This document shows positions 20,877-29,644 of a stretch of 41,423 nt of DNA, piece by piece. Source of the DNA: an uncultured Microbacterium sp. (GTDB taxonomy: Bacteria; Actinomycetota; Actinomycetes; Actinomycetales; Microbacteriaceae). The DNA lies in assembly GCA_913774845.1 (NCBI GenBank), contig CAJYJO010000038.1, positions 1-41,423 of the forward strand, written 5' to 3'. The notes under the pieces are model-generated. The model saw only the letters and a program-made list of their open reading frames with translations. It had not been told where the DNA came from and made no database searches. The translations under genes and the position numbers were made by a program. Positions within the stretch are counted from its first letter, which is position 1. Each line of letters opens with the position of its first letter.

Positions 20877-22010
20877 ATGAGCGAAGTCAAGGCAACGTCC
20901 GCGCGCGCGGCCGGACCTTTGGCGACCCGCACGAGCGGCACGGTCCGCGTCGTCGGTTCGGGCCTTCTCGGCGCCAGCATCGGCCACGCCCTCTCCGCCG
21001 CGGGCGTCGACGTCGTGCTCGTCGACGCCTCGCCCTCTCAGCTGCGTCTCGCGATCGACTACGGCGCCGGCCGGGCCGAGCGCCCCGACGACCGCCCGTC
21101 GCTCATCGTGGTGGCCGTGCCGCCCGACGTCACCGCCGACGTGGTCCAGCGCGAGCTCGAAGCGTTCCCGGATGCCGTCGTCACCGACGTCGCGAGCGTC
21201 AAGCTCGAGCCGGTGCGCACCCTGCGCGAGCGCGGCGTCGACCTCACCCACTACATCGGCTCGCACCCCATGGCCGGCCGCGAGCGCGGGGGAGCGATCT
21301 CGGCCCGCGCCGACATCTTCGTCGGTCGACCGTGGGTTGTGTGCCGGGATGCCGAGACCTCGGCCCACGATCTGTCCCTCGTCGAGGGGCTCGCTCTCGA
21401 TCTCGGGGCGACGCTCATCGAGATGACGCCCGAGGAGCACGACGAGTCCGTCGCGCTGATGTCGCACGTGCCCCAGCTCGTGGCGAGCCTCCTCGCGGGT
21501 CGTTTCGTCGAGGCGCCCGACGGCTCCCTGCGTCTCGCGGGGCAGGGCGTGCGCGACACGACGCGCATCGCGGCATCCGCTCCGGAGCTCTGGGTGCAGA
21601 TCCTCGGCGCGAACGCCGCCCCGGTGGTCGAGGTGCTCGACCAGCTCGCCGCCGACCTCTCCGACGTCGCCGAGGCGCTGCGCGACCCCGACGTGCCCGG
21701 GGCGCGGCGCGCGGTCGCCGACACGATCCGCCGCGGCAACGAGGGCGTGGAGCGCCTCCCCGGCAAGCACGGCCAGAACCGCCGCTTCGATACCTTCGTC
21801 GTCATGGTCGACGACACCTCCGGCCAGCTGGGTCGCCTCTTCGGCGAGCTCGGCGACCTCGACGTTAACGTCGAAGACCTACGCCTCGAGCACTCGCCCG
21901 GAGCCCCGTTCGGCCTGGCCGAGATCAGCGTCGTCCCCGACGCCGTCCGCCGGGCCGTCGACGGGCTCCAGCAGCGGGGTTGGCGGATTGCGAGCACCAC
22001 CCATGACTGA
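20877..22010 (+). CDS. tyrA: Prephenate dehydrogenase with ACT domain
   Basis: Oxidative decarboxylation of prephenate to 4-hydroxyphenylpyruvate in tyrosine synthesis. 377 residues from ATG 20877, which has AGGAG five bases upstream. The N-terminal NAD-binding motif is [15 protein letters not shown] (about 24-38); [13 protein letters not shown] carries the conserved catalytic histidine region; [16 protein letters not shown] is typical. A C-terminal ACT domain (about 303-377, [20 protein letters not shown]) suggests feedback control by tyrosine or another amino acid. cmk starts 8 bp inside its end, an order common in actinobacteria. Confidence 0.93.
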   Translation: MSEVKATSARAAGPLATRTSGTVRVVGSGLLGASIGHALSAAGVDVVLVDASPSQLRLAIDYGAGRAERPDDRPSLIVVAVPPDVTADVVQRELEAFPDAVVTDVASVKLEPVRTLRERGVDLTHYIGSHPMAGRERGGAISARADIFVGRPWVVCRDAETSAHDLSLVEGLALDLGATLIEMTPEEHDESVALMSHVPQLVASLLAGRFVEAPDGSLRLAGQGVRDTTRIAASAPELWVQILGANAAPVVEVLDQLAADLSDVAEALRDPDVPGARRAVADTIRRGNEGVERLPGKHGQNRRFDTFVVMVDDTSGQLGRLFGELGDLDVNVEDLRLEHSPGAPFGLAEISVVPDAVRRAVDGLQQRGWRIASTTHD

Positions 22011-22728
22011 GTCCACCCCCTCCCTGACCACGGCGCCCGCGGGCACCGCCGCGCCGGTCGTCGTCGCGATCGACGGTCCCGCCGGCAGCGGCAAGTCGAG
22101 CGTGTCGAAGGCCGCCGCGGGCCGCCTCGGCTACGGCTTCCTCGACACGGGGGCCGCCTACCGCGCCCTCGCCTGGCACGCCCTCGAGCACGGGGCCGAC
22201 ACCTCCGACGCCACCGCGGTGCTGGAGGTCTTCGGCGACTTCGACTACGCGATCTCGCTCGACCCGGCCGATCGCTGGGTGCGTGTGGGCGGTGTCGACG
22301 TCACCGCGGAGATCCGGGAGCCCCGGGTCACCGACGCCGTCAGCGGGGTGGCCCGCGTCGGCGCCGTGCGGCACGCGGTGAACGAGCTGTTCCGCCGCCT
22401 CGTGGCATCCGCGTCACTCACCGGTGTCGTGGTCGAGGGTCGCGACATCACCACGGTGGTGTTTCCCGACGCGCCCGTGCGCATCCTGCTCACCGCGGCG
22501 CCCGAGGTGCGCGCCGCGCGGCGCAGCGCCGAACTGACCGACCAGGACGCCGCCAAGGTCGCCGCCGCGCTGCACAAGCGCGACGCGGCCGATTCCACGG
22601 TCGTCGACTTCCTCACCGCCGCCGAAGGCGTCGAGGTCGTCGACTCGACCCACCTCGATTTCGAACAGACCGTCGACGCCGTGCTGAGCGTCGTCGACTC
22701 CACGATGGGAGCCCGCGATGGGCGTTGA
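22003..22728 (+). CDS. cmk: Cytidylate kinase
   Basis: Phosphorylates CMP and dCMP with ATP. 241 residues from ATG 22003, which overlaps tyrA by 8 bp; the in-frame ATG at 21988 is less likely. The P-loop is [16 protein letters not shown] (residues 25-40), followed by [13 protein letters not shown] at the nucleotide site, [15 protein letters not shown], and the lid region RAARRSAEL. The N-terminal ~20 residues are a Thr/Pro/Ala-rich extension. It overlaps der by 11 bp. Confidence 0.96.
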   Translation: MTESTPSLTTAPAGTAAPVVVAIDGPAGSGKSSVSKAAAGRLGYGFLDTGAAYRALAWHALEHGADTSDATAVLEVFGDFDYAISLDPADRWVRVGGVDVTAEIREPRVTDAVSGVARVGAVRHAVNELFRRLVASASLTGVVVEGRDITTVVFPDAPVRILLTAAPEVRAARRSAELTDQDAAKVAAALHKRDAADSTVVDFLTAAEGVEVVDSTHLDFEQTVDAVLSVVDSTMGARDGR

Positions 22729-24241
22729 AGACGAGTACGAAGGCGGGCCCGACCAGCTCGCCGAGAAGATGGAGAACCTCGACGAGGTGCTCGCCGAGCA
22801 GCGGGCCGAAGCGCTGCGCGCGGGGCTGGAGGACTTCGACCTCGATGAGGACGACGCCCAGCTGCTGGCGGGTCTCGCCTCGGGCGAGGGTGCGATCGAG
22901 TTCCTGCCGGCGCTGCCGGTCGTCGCGATCGTCGGCCGCCCGAACGTGGGCAAGTCCGCGCTGGTAAACCGTATCCTCGGCCGCCGCGAGGCCGTCGTCG
23001 AGGACACCCCGGGCGTCACCCGCGACCGCGTCACCTACAAGGCCGAGTGGCTCGACCGCCGCTTCTCGCTCGTCGACACCGGCGGCTGGGAGCCCGACGC
23101 GAAGGGCATCGACCGCTCGGTCGCCGCCCAGGCGGAGGTCGCGATCGACCTCGCCGACGTCGTGTTCTTCGTGGTGGATGCCACGGTGGGAGCGACCTCG
23201 ACCGACGAGCACGTCGTGAAGCTGCTGCGCAAGAGCAAGAAGCCCGTCTTCCTCATCGCCAACAAGGTGGACGACGCCCGCCAGGAGCCCGAGGCCACGG
23301 CCCTGTGGAACCTCGGTCTGGGTGAACCGCACCCGGTTTCCGCCATCCACGGCCGCGGCGTGGCCGACCTGCTCGACGAGCTCATGAAGGTGCTGCCCGA
23401 CGTGTCGGCGGTCGCGAAGTACGAGATCGGCGGACCGCGCCGCGTCGCGATCCTCGGTCGCCCGAACGTCGGCAAGTCGTCGCTGCTGAACAAGGCCGCG
23501 GGCGAGGAACGCGTCGTCGTGAACGAGCTCGCGGGCACCACCCGCGACCCCGTCGACGAGGTCGTCGAGCTCGGCGGCAAACTGTGGACGCTCGTCGACA
23601 CCGCCGGCATCCGTCGTCGTGTGCACTTGTCGCAGGGCGCCGACTTCTACGCGTCGCTGCGCACCTCGACGGCGCTGGAGAAGTCCGAGGTCGCCGTCGT
23701 CGTGCTCGACGTGTCGCAGCCGATCAGCGTGCAGGACCTCAACATCATCGACCTCGTGCTCGAGTCGGGTCGTGCGCTCGTGCTGGCGTTCAACAAGTGG
23801 GATCGCCTCAACGACGACGACATGGAGAACCAGGACCGTCGCCGCTACCTGGAGCGCGAGATCGAGCAGGACCTCGCGCACGTCGCATGGGCCCCCCGCG
23901 TGAACATCTCGGCCCGCACCGGACGTCACCTCGACAAGCTCGTGCCGGCTCTCGAGCAGGCGCTCGAATCATGGGACACCCGCATCCCCACCGGCAAGTT
24001 CAACGCGTTCCTGTCGGAGCTCGTCGCCGAGCACCCGCATCCGCTCCGCGGCGGGAAGCAGCCCCGCATCCTGTTCGGCACGCAGGCGGCGACGCGTCCG
24101 CCGACCTTCGTGCTGTTCACGACCGGGTTCCTCGACCCGGGCTACCGCCGGTTCATCCAGCGGCGCCTGCGCGAGATCTACGGCTTCGAGGGCACACCCA
24201 TCGTGCTGAACATGCGCATCCGCGAGAAGCGCCAGCGCTGA
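22718..24241 (+). CDS. der: Ribosome biogenesis GTPase Der (EngA)
   Basis: 507 residues with two tandem GTPase domains and a C-terminal KH-like domain, needed for 50S subunit assembly. G1 boxes are GRPNVGKS at 73-80 and 247-254; G3 boxes VDTGGW and [10 protein letters not shown]4 boxes NKVD and NKWD. The C-terminal KH-like part ends with the family tail [12 protein letters not shown] ~65-residue acidic N-terminal extension ([18 protein letters not shown]) precedes the first GTPase, as in many actinobacterial Der proteins. GGGAG lies six bases before ATG 22718. The operon ends here with a strong terminator. Confidence 0.97.
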   Translation: MGVEDEYEGGPDQLAEKMENLDEVLAEQRAEALRAGLEDFDLDEDDAQLLAGLASGEGAIEFLPALPVVAIVGRPNVGKSALVNRILGRREAVVEDTPGVTRDRVTYKAEWLDRRFSLVDTGGWEPDAKGIDRSVAAQAEVAIDLADVVFFVVDATVGATSTDEHVVKLLRKSKKPVFLIANKVDDARQEPEATALWNLGLGEPHPVSAIHGRGVADLLDELMKVLPDVSAVAKYEIGGPRRVAILGRPNVGKSSLLNKAAGEERVVVNELAGTTRDPVDEVVELGGKLWTLVDTAGIRRRVHLSQGADFYASLRTSTALEKSEVAVVVLDVSQPISVQDLNIIDLVLESGRALVLAFNKWDRLNDDDMENQDRRRYLEREIEQDLAHVAWAPRVNISARTGRHLDKLVPALEQALESWDTRIPTGKFNAFLSELVAEHPHPLRGGKQPRILFGTQAATRPPTFVLFTTGFLDPGYRRFIQRRLREIYGFEGTPIVLNMRIREKRQR

Positions 24242-24247
24242 GGCAGA

Positions 24248-24291
24248 GCACGAACGCCCCGATCCCCGCGTGAGGGTCGGGGCGTTCGTGC
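24248..24291 (+). terminator. Terminator after der
   Basis: 15-bp perfect stem: arms 24248-24262 (GCACGAACGCCCCGA) and 24277-24291, extended by CCC/GGG past a one-base bulge. It lies 6 bp after the der stop. A near-identical stem follows the next gene at 24879-24912. Confidence 0.8.
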
Positions 24292-24370
24292 GTGGTGGTG
24301 GCGCGGCAGCACGACGTCGGACATCGAAACATTCCTGCGGGAAGCGCTGCGGTATCGGTACAGTGCTGTC

Positions 24371-24392
24371 GCGCCGACGGTCCCGTCGGCGC
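24371..24392. promoter_or_regulatory. 22-bp palindrome at the predicted start of DUF805 gene 1
   Basis: GCGCCGACGG-TC-CCGTCGGCGC: perfect 10-bp arms with a 2-bp centre. It begins 6 bp after a possible -10 TACAGT (24359-24364), so it would cover the transcription start or form a 5' hairpin. Either an operator or an mRNA-stabilising structure. Confidence 0.5.
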
Positions 24393-24422
24393 CTCATCTC
24401 GTCACGTGTCAGGGGGACACAC

Positions 24423-24869
24423 ATGTCGAATACGAACACTCGCGCCGCACTCGAGCAGCCGTACTACGGCGCACCGATCGGCGCTGCCGTGCAGCGCTTC
24501 TTCAAGAAGTACGCCACCTTCACCGGGCGGGCCAGCCGCAGCGAGTACTGGTGGTGGGTCCTGGTGAACGCCGTGGTGCTGGCGGTGCTCGGAACGCTCG
24601 CGCTGGTCACCGGAGGCGGGGGCGGGGTCGACGAGTACGGCGCGCCCGCCGGACCCTCCGGACTGGGCGTGGTCTTCCTCGTCCTCTACGTCGTCTGGGG
24701 ACTCGCCACCCTCGTACCCGGCATCGCCCTCGTGGTGCGCCGCCTGCACGACACCAACAAGAGCGGCTTCTGGATCTTCATCGGTCTGGTGCCGTTCGTC
24801 GGCAGTCTCATCCTGCTCGTCTTCATGCTGCTGCCGCCCGTGCCGGAGGGCGCGCGCTTCGACGCCTGA
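24423..24869 (+). CDS. DUF805 family membrane protein, copy 1
   Basis: 148 residues with four hydrophobic segments after a short N-terminal region. Family marks are GRASRSEYWWWVLVN (about 37-51), VVRRLHDTNKSGFW (about 106-119) and the end VPEGARFDA. ATG 24423 has AGGGGG six bases upstream, a good ribosome-binding site, unlike the leaderless genes around. DUF805 proteins are small integral membrane proteins of unknown function. The gene is monocistronic, lying between two look-alike terminators, and a paralogue follows. Confidence 0.88.
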   Translation: MSNTNTRAALEQPYYGAPIGAAVQRFFKKYATFTGRASRSEYWWWVLVNAVVLAVLGTLALVTGGGGGVDEYGAPAGPSGLGVVFLVLYVVWGLATLVPGIALVVRRLHDTNKSGFWIFIGLVPFVGSLILLVFMLLPPVPEGARFDA

Positions 24870-24878
24870 GGGTTCACT

Positions 24879-24912
24879 GAACGCCCCGACTCCTGCGGGG
24901 GTCGGGGCGTTC
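24879..24912 (+). terminator. Terminator after DUF805 copy 1
   Basis: GAACGCCCCGAC (24879-24890) pairs with 24901-24912 around a 10-nt loop that can extend the stem by a few pairs. The stem sequence is shared with the terminator after der. Confidence 0.75.
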
Positions 24913-24923
24913 GTGCGTGCTCC

Positions 24924-24932
24924 TGTGGATAA
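24924..24932 (-). other. Perfect DnaA box
   Basis: TTATCCACA on the minus strand, an exact match to the bacterial DnaA consensus, between the terminator and the second DUF805 gene. A single box outside an origin; it may titrate DnaA or be chance. Confidence 0.4.
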
Positions 24933-25018
24933 CTTTCGAGGCGCGTGACGAGTTCTGCGTAGAGTTCCGGCACACGCGTCTGGCCCTTGACAGGCGACCC
25001 GCCGTCGGAAGGACCTCG

Positions 25019-25453
25019 ATGACCCCCACGCGTTTCGCACACCCGCGCGCCCTTCCGCTTCCCGGTGCATCCCCACGCTCGGCGATCGCCCGGGCCGCGC
25101 GAAAGAGCGCTGAGCTCAGCGGTCGCGCGAGCCGGAGCGAGTACTGGTGGTGGATTCTGCCCGTCACCGTCGTGCACGTGGCGCTGCTGGCTCCGGCGCT
25201 CGCGGCGATCGAGGCGCCGACGGCCGCCGCGACGGGCACTGAGCTCGCCGTGCCGATGCTCCTCGACGGACTGTGGCTGATTCTCACCCTCGTTCCCACT
25301 CTCAGCGTCACGGTGCGCCGGCTGCACGATACGAACCGATCCGCGGTCTTCCTCCTGCTCGCGGTGGTCCCACTGGGCCCGTTCTTCCTCGCCGTGCTTC
25401 TGGCGATGCCGTCTGACCCGCGCGGCGCGCGATTCGACGCCGGCCCCGTGTGA
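25019..25453 (+). CDS. DUF805 family membrane protein, copy 2
   Basis: 144 residues. It shares GRASRSEYWWW, VRRLHDTN and the terminal RGARFDA with the first copy, so the two arose by tandem duplication; the hydrophobic cores differ strongly (the second lacks the Gly-rich loop), so the duplication is old. The N-terminus is basic (TPTRFAHPRALPLPG). ATG 25019 is preceded by GGAAGGA with a 5-nt spacing. Function unknown. Confidence 0.85.
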   Translation: MTPTRFAHPRALPLPGASPRSAIARAARKSAELSGRASRSEYWWWILPVTVVHVALLAPALAAIEAPTAAATGTELAVPMLLDGLWLILTLVPTLSVTVRRLHDTNRSAVFLLLAVVPLGPFFLAVLLAMPSDPRGARFDAGPV

Positions 25454-25499
25454 CGTTCGACGGAGCCGCCACCGCTCGGCTGTGCCAGGCTTGGACGCG

Positions 25500-26402
25500 A
25501 TGACGATCGAACCTCCCGCCCCCGGTGAACCGCGGCGCCCGCACGGACCCCGCGATCCCGGCGACGCCTGGGTCGTCGCGCCCACCGGCGAGAAGTACTG
25601 GGGTCGATTCGGGGCGGCGGGGCTGCTCGCCCTCGACCCGCTGCGCGGTGTGCTGCTGCAGCACCGTGTCGCCTGGAGCCACTTCGGCGACACCTGGGCC
25701 CTGCCCGGCGGTGCGCGGCACGAGGGCGAATCCGCCCGCGACGGCGCGCTGCGCGAATCGGGCGAGGAGGCGGGCGTCCCGGCGGATGCCGTGCGGGCGC
25801 GGTTCGAGAGCGTGCTCGACCTCGGTATCTGGTCCTACTGCACGCTCGTGGCCGATGTCACGACTCCCTTCGAGCCGGTGATCAGCGACCCCGAGAGCGT
25901 CGCCCTCGAGTGGGTGCCGGTCGACCGTGTCGATGCGTTGCCGCTGCACCCCGGGTTCGCGGCATCCTGGCCTGCCCTGCGTGCCGCACTGTCGACCCGG
26001 CCCGCGCTCGTCGTCGACGTGGCGAACGTCATGGGCTCGGTGCCCGACGGCTGGTGGAAGGATCGTGCGGGTGCGGCCGAGCGGCTCTTGTCCCAGTTGG
26101 CGTCGCTCGACGCGGCGGGCGTGGATGCCGAGCTCCTCGGCCTCTCCGCCACGCGCTGGTTCCCGTCGATCACCGCGGTGCTGGAGGGCCAGGCGCGGTC
26201 CGCGAGATCGGTGGGACGAGCGGTCGAGGTGCGTCGTGCCGACGGCGAGGGAGACGACGAGATCGTGGCCGTCGCCCGGGCGCTCGTCGCGACCCACCGG
26301 CCCGTCATCGTCGTGACGAGCGATCGCGCGCTGACGCGCCGCGTCGAGGAGCTCGGCGCCGTGTCGCACGGCTCACGCTGGTTGCTGGATCAGCTGGGCT
26401 GA
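25500..26402 (+). CDS. NUDIX hydrolase fused to a PIN/NYN-like domain
   Basis: 300 residues. The N-terminal NUDIX domain (about 20-160) has a complete NUDIX box, G-x5-E-x7-RE-xx-EE-x-GV, running from GARHEGESARDGALRE to EEAGV; the preceding TWALPGG is typical. The C-terminal part (about 165-300) opens ALVVDVANVMGS, continues PDGWWKDRAGAA and ends VIVVTSDRALTRRVEELGA. That is the Asp-rich layout of a YacP/NYN (PIN-like) nuclease domain, with D and N in the first strand and SDR in the last. Such domains occur as separate proteins in related bacteria. Substrate unknown; a nucleotide or RNA-linked role is plausible. The -10-like CAGGCT ends 7 nt before the ATG. Confidence 0.8.
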   Translation: MTIEPPAPGEPRRPHGPRDPGDAWVVAPTGEKYWGRFGAAGLLALDPLRGVLLQHRVAWSHFGDTWALPGGARHEGESARDGALRESGEEAGVPADAVRARFESVLDLGIWSYCTLVADVTTPFEPVISDPESVALEWVPVDRVDALPLHPGFAASWPALRAALSTRPALVVDVANVMGSVPDGWWKDRAGAAERLLSQLASLDAAGVDAELLGLSATRWFPSITAVLEGQARSARSVGRAVEVRRADGEGDDEIVAVARALVATHRPVIVVTSDRALTRRVEELGAVSHGSRWLLDQLG

Positions 26403-26485
26403 CCGGCGACGGCGGCACCGCGCTCGGGCGCGGCCATCCGCACGACCTCGGGGCCCGCGCCGCAAAGCGGATCCGCGCCCTCGGG

Positions 26486-26869
26486 TCAGTCGACCTCGCG
26501 GCCCCGCAGCTTCTCGATCTCGCGGCGGTCGCGTTTGGTGGGGCGCCCGGCGCCGCGGTCGCGGACGGGCACGAACGGCATACTCTCCTTCGGCGGCGGC
26601 GGGGGAGTGCGGTCGTCGACCGACTCGGCGACCAGCGCTGCGCCGACACGCTTCGCGATGGTCTTCTTGACGACGAGGATCCGGTCGAAGCCCTGGATCC
26701 GCACGCGCAGCTCGTCGCCCGGTCGCACCGGTTGCGCGGCTTTCACGCGCTCCCCGTTGACGCGCACGTGGCCCGCACGGCAGGCGGTGGTGGCCGCCGA
26801 GCGGGTCTTGTAGATCCGCACCGCCCACAGCCACGCATCGACGCGAGCGGTGGTGGTGGCATCCGTCAT
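26486..26869 (-). CDS. S4-domain RNA-binding protein (Hsp15-like)
   Basis: 127 residues. An S4 domain spans about 8-65 (RVDAWLWAVRIYKTRSAAT, then AGHVRVNGERVK), followed by a basic/Pro-rich tail with PTKRDRREIEKLRG, as in Hsp15-type proteins that recognise stalled 50S subunits with attached nascent chains. GAAGGA lies six bases upstream of the ATG, and TACCAT further up is a possible -10. It converges on the NUDIX gene with an 83-bp gap in which I see no clear terminator. Confidence 0.88.
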   Translation of the reverse strand: MTDATTTARVDAWLWAVRIYKTRSAATTACRAGHVRVNGERVKAAQPVRPGDELRVRIQGFDRILVVKKTIAKRVGAALVAESVDDRTPPPPPKESMPFVPVRDRGAGRPTKRDRREIEKLRGREVD

Positions 26870-26911
26870 GTCAGGTCCTTCGTCGGCGAACCTCCATGGT
26901 AGATCGGGCCG

Positions 26912-27490
26912 TCAGCCCCGGAGCGTCAGCGAGACGAGGGCGCGGTCGGGCTTCGGCCGGTGGACGACGTCGAAGCCGGCCTCTTCGAACATCGGCACCG
27001 TTCCGCGGTACAGCTGGTTCGCGGAGCGTTTCGTGACCGCGGGGTCGAGGGGATACGCCTCGACGACACGGGCGCCGCCGTCGCGGGCGGCGGAGACCGC
27101 GGCATCCAGGAGCCTCTTCATCAGGCCCTGGCCCCGGTGCGCCTTCCGCACGACGAAGCACGAGACCGACCAGACGTCGCCGGCGTCGAGCGGCTCGCGC
27201 GTTGCGGTGGTGACGTCCCGAGTGCGCAGGAGCCGCGCCTGATCGACGCGGGGTCCCACGCGCACCCAGCCCGCGGGCTCGCCGTCGACGTAGGCGATGA
27301 GACCGGGGGCACGATCACCGTGCATCTCGGCGTGGAAGCGCCGCGTGAGCTCGTCGCGCGACGTCTTCTCGAACTCGGCGTTGGTCAGCAGCCACCACTG
27401 GCATTGGCAGCCCGGTCCGTCGCCGCTGTCGAGCGCGGTCTCGGCGTCATCGAAGCGGTCGCCGGTGGCGGGCAGGATCTCGATCGTCAT
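26912..27490 (-). CDS. GNAT family N-acetyltransferase
   Basis: 192 residues from the ATG at 27490 (start MTIEILPAT). The acetyl-CoA binding motif A is VRKAHRGQGLMKRLLDAAV, followed by the GNAT beta-bulge region (VVEAYPLDP) and a C-terminal FEEAGFDVVHR. An unusual GPGCQCQWW cluster near residue 25 occurs in a subgroup of actinobacterial GNATs. Substrate unknown. The start is supported by an ideal leaderless promoter; a longer open frame continues upstream to 27694 across the tRNA gene and is rejected. Confidence 0.88.
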   Translation of the reverse strand: MTIEILPATGDRFDDAETALDSGDGPGCQCQWWLLTNAEFEKTSRDELTRRFHAEMHGDRAPGLIAYVDGEPAGWVRVGPRVDQARLLRTRDVTTATREPLDAGDVWSVSCFVVRKAHRGQGLMKRLLDAAVSAARDGGARVVEAYPLDPAVTKRSANQLYRGTVPMFEEAGFDVVHRPKPDRALVSLTLRG

Positions 27491-27526
27491 GACGCGACGG
27501 TAGCGACAGCGTCCGACACCGCTCAA
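27491..27526 (-). promoter_or_regulatory. Leaderless promoter of the GNAT gene
   Basis: Read on the minus strand: TTGAGC (27526-27521), 18-bp spacer, TACCGT (27502-27497), then 6 nt to the ATG. Same geometry as the arginine leader promoter. Confidence 0.65.
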
Positions 27527-27635
27527 TCCCTTCCGCGCACGCCCGACGCCGGCCGCGCACACGCCCGGGGTGGGGGTCGGTTCGCGGGGCGGCCGGGGAG
27601 GGGCTAATATAGGGGAGTTGCCCGCTCGCGGGCGA

Positions 27636-27709
<74 letters not shown>

Positions 27710-27713
27710 CAGA

Positions 27714-27749
27714 AAAGCCCTGACAAGACGGCAGTTTTGTCAGGGCTTT
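27714..27749 (+). terminator. Terminator after tRNA-Pro
   Basis: AAAGCCCTGACAA (27714-27726) pairs perfectly with TTGTCAGGGCTTT (27737-27749). This stem ends in T residues and is the most classical intrinsic terminator in the window. Confidence 0.85.
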
Positions 27750-27766
27750 GTCGTTCTTTCAAATCG

Positions 27767-27881
27767 GGTTCTCTGGTGCCCTTGTGGTCCCCTTGCCCGG
27801 CGAGGCTTACCGCTCAATCCTGTGGGGGGAGAGCTGACGCCGCAGATCTGTGGATAAGGGGACCGAAAGGGGACCAGAACC
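27767..27881. repeat. Nested inverted and direct repeats after tRNA-Pro
   Basis: GGTTCT (27767-27772) and GGTCCCCTT (27786-27794) are mirrored by two direct copies of AAGGGGACC (27856-27864 and 27867-27875) and by AGAACC (27876-27881). The layout resembles arm-type sites or remnants next to a tRNA attachment site. No integrase gene is present. Confidence 0.4.
27849..27857 (-). other. Second perfect DnaA box
   Basis: TTATCCACA on the minus strand, within the repeat cluster downstream of tRNA-Pro, 2.9 kb from the first exact match. Significance unclear. Confidence 0.35.
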
Positions 27882-28073
27882 ACATGGGTTCGCGTTCGAG
27901 AAGCGAGGTGTCGTTCGTCGGGGTAGAGGTCAGCCGTACGCCGCCTCCATTGAGGCGTCCCGGACGATCTCTGTTCAAACTGACCACGAAGAGATCGACG
28001 GACCGAAATCGCTTGAGTCGACTCGATCAGATCGAGAGCGCCTCAGGTCCCGCGGCGTCGGCAGCGTGGGGGT

Positions 28074-28757
28074 TCAGATGCTCAGCAGCCGGTTCGTAAG
28101 TTCGTGCAGCACGGTGTCGCCGCCCGTGCCCTGTCGTTCGATGAGTTCAGCCTGCAGGCCGGCCCCGATCGCGCCGTCGATGTCGATGCGTGAATCGTCC
28201 CCGACGTACAGCACCGTTCTCGGATCAAGTCGAAGAAGCCGGCAGGCAATGGCGAACGCGTCAGCCGCAGGCTTGGCGCACTCAATCTCTTCCGACACGA
28301 CAATCGCATCGAACAGCGTATCGAGACCAGTCTTTTCGAGCTTGCGACGTTGCAATTCGGAAGCGCCGTTCGTGAGGAGGCCTATCCGGAACTGTCGGCG
28401 CAGACGCGCAACCGAGCCGAGCACATCGCGATAGAGATTCCAACTGCGTTCGTAATGTTCGAGATATCGACCGTAGTGGGCGATCAACTCTTCGTGTTCT
28501 GCTGTCGGCGGCCCGTCAGTCGCAGCGGATAGGAACTCCTGCATTCGATAGGCGCGCGTGGTTGACATTGTGACGCCGCGCTGCGGTGTTGGCGGGAACT
28601 TTCTCTCTGCAGCTGACCAGTGCTGCATGTTGGTGCTGTTGGGATCGATCGCCATCTCGGCCGCCCAACTGATGAAAGCTTGCTTCGCTGCCGCCTCATG
28701 GTCCAGCAGAGTGTTGTCGAGGTCAAAGAGAATCCCGCAAATCGCGCTCATCATCAT
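28074..28757 (-). CDS. HAD-superfamily phosphatase (last gene of the NeuB-like operon)
   Basis: 227 residues. HAD motifs in order: I, FDLDNTLLD (D12, D14); II, LLTNG; III, the lysine in CAKPAADAF; IV, YVGDDSRIDIDGA. The long helical cap after motif I is of the type found in N-acylneuraminate-9-phosphatases, beta-phosphoglucomutases and general sugar phosphatases. Operon context with a NeuB-like synthase suggests it dephosphorylates the keto-sugar product or its precursor; a role as phosphatase for an AvrD-derived signal is equally possible. Three ATGs in a row (28757, 28754, 28751) make the exact start uncertain; the first overlaps the stop of the aldolase gene. Confidence 0.85.
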   Translation of the reverse strand: MMMSAICGILFDLDNTLLDHEAAAKQAFISWAAEMAIDPNSTNMQHWSAAERKFPPTPQRGVTMSTTRAYRMQEFLSAATDGPPTAEHEELIAHYGRYLEHYERSWNLYRDVLGSVARLRRQFRIGLLTNGASELQRRKLEKTGLDTLFDAIVVSEEIECAKPAADAFAIACRLLRLDPRTVLYVGDDSRIDIDGAIGAGLQAELIERQGTGGDTVLHELTNRLLSI

Positions 28758-29644
28758 TGCTGATCGAGCAACGGGAAGATGTCGTGGACTATCTCATTTC
28801 GTTGTTGAGTGGTAAGAGGAATCAGCGGGGTTCTTACTCGATCGCTGTCTATGATCCCTTGATTTGCGAGAACGAACTTGAACTTGGCGATGAATCCTGT
28901 CTTCGGTACGGATAGGAACATGGTCACAGGAGCCAGTCTGAGTGCTATCCGATACGCTTCCTCGGTCTGGCCACTATCAAAGGCGAGATGAAGCGCCGTG
29001 ATTTCGGGCGGGAGAATGTTTCCGATCGCCGTGGCCGACCCCCTCCCTCCGGCCCGCAGACCCTGGAGCAGCATCATGTCCTCGCCGACGATGGTCGTCA
29101 CTTGCGGAGCGGCTTGACGGTATGTATCGAAGAGCGACGGGTCTGCGGTAGCGATCTTGGCGTAGCGAACGTTTGAGGCGGTCGCTGCGGTCTGCCGCAG
29201 GACCTCAGGACTCATGCGAATTCCGTTCGACCCGTCGTACAGCATCACATCGCACTCGGTTGACGCGGCTATGGCGGTGTAGTGGGCCACCTGCGCGTCG
29301 GAACTGGTGTCGAAGTAGATGGGAGGGATCACCATCACGCAGTCCGCGCCAGCTGCTTGTGCTTCCGCGGTGAGCGCGATGCTTTCTGCTGTGCCGTCGC
29401 TGCCTACACCGACCGTGACAGGGACCCGGCCGGCAACATGAGCGGTCCCCGCGTGAATGATCCGGACTCGCTCCTCATGAGTGAGTGCGAAGAACTCCCC
29501 GGTTGAGCCGAGGAGGATGACACCACGCGCCCCGCCCGCGATGACGTGATCGATAAGTCGCGCGAGGGAGCGCTCGTCAACGTCGCCGTAGTCATCGAAC
29601 GGAGTGACAAGGAGGGTGTTAGCACCCGCGAGGTCGAGAGTCAT
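28754..29644 (-). CDS. DapA/NanA-family aldolase (dihydrodipicolinate synthase-like)
   Basis: 296 residues, a class I pyruvate aldolase TIM barrel. Key residues are seen: GSTGE (46-50), Y136 in DVMLYDGSN, and K163 in YAKIAT as the Schiff-base lysine. The usual KEASGD after the lysine is replaced by KIATADPS, which argues against a true DapA. Members include N-acetylneuraminate lyase, KDG aldolase and others. In this operon it may make or break a keto acid from pyruvate and an aldehyde or sugar. The start ATG 29644 overlaps the stop of the MFS gene (ATGA); the much longer open frame upstream is not used. Confidence 0.88.
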   Translation of the reverse strand: MTLDLAGANTLLVTPFDDYGDVDERSLARLIDHVIAGGARGVILLGSTGEFFALTHEERVRIIHAGTAHVAGRVPVTVGVGSDGTAESIALTAEAQAAGADCVMVIPPIYFDTSSDAQVAHYTAIAASTECDVMLYDGSNGIRMSPEVLRQTAATASNVRYAKIATADPSLFDTYRQAAPQVTTIVGEDMMLLQGLRAGGRGSATAIGNILPPEITALHLAFDSGQTEEAYRIALRLAPVTMFLSVPKTGFIAKFKFVLANQGIIDSDRVRTPLIPLTTQQRNEIVHDIFPLLDQQ

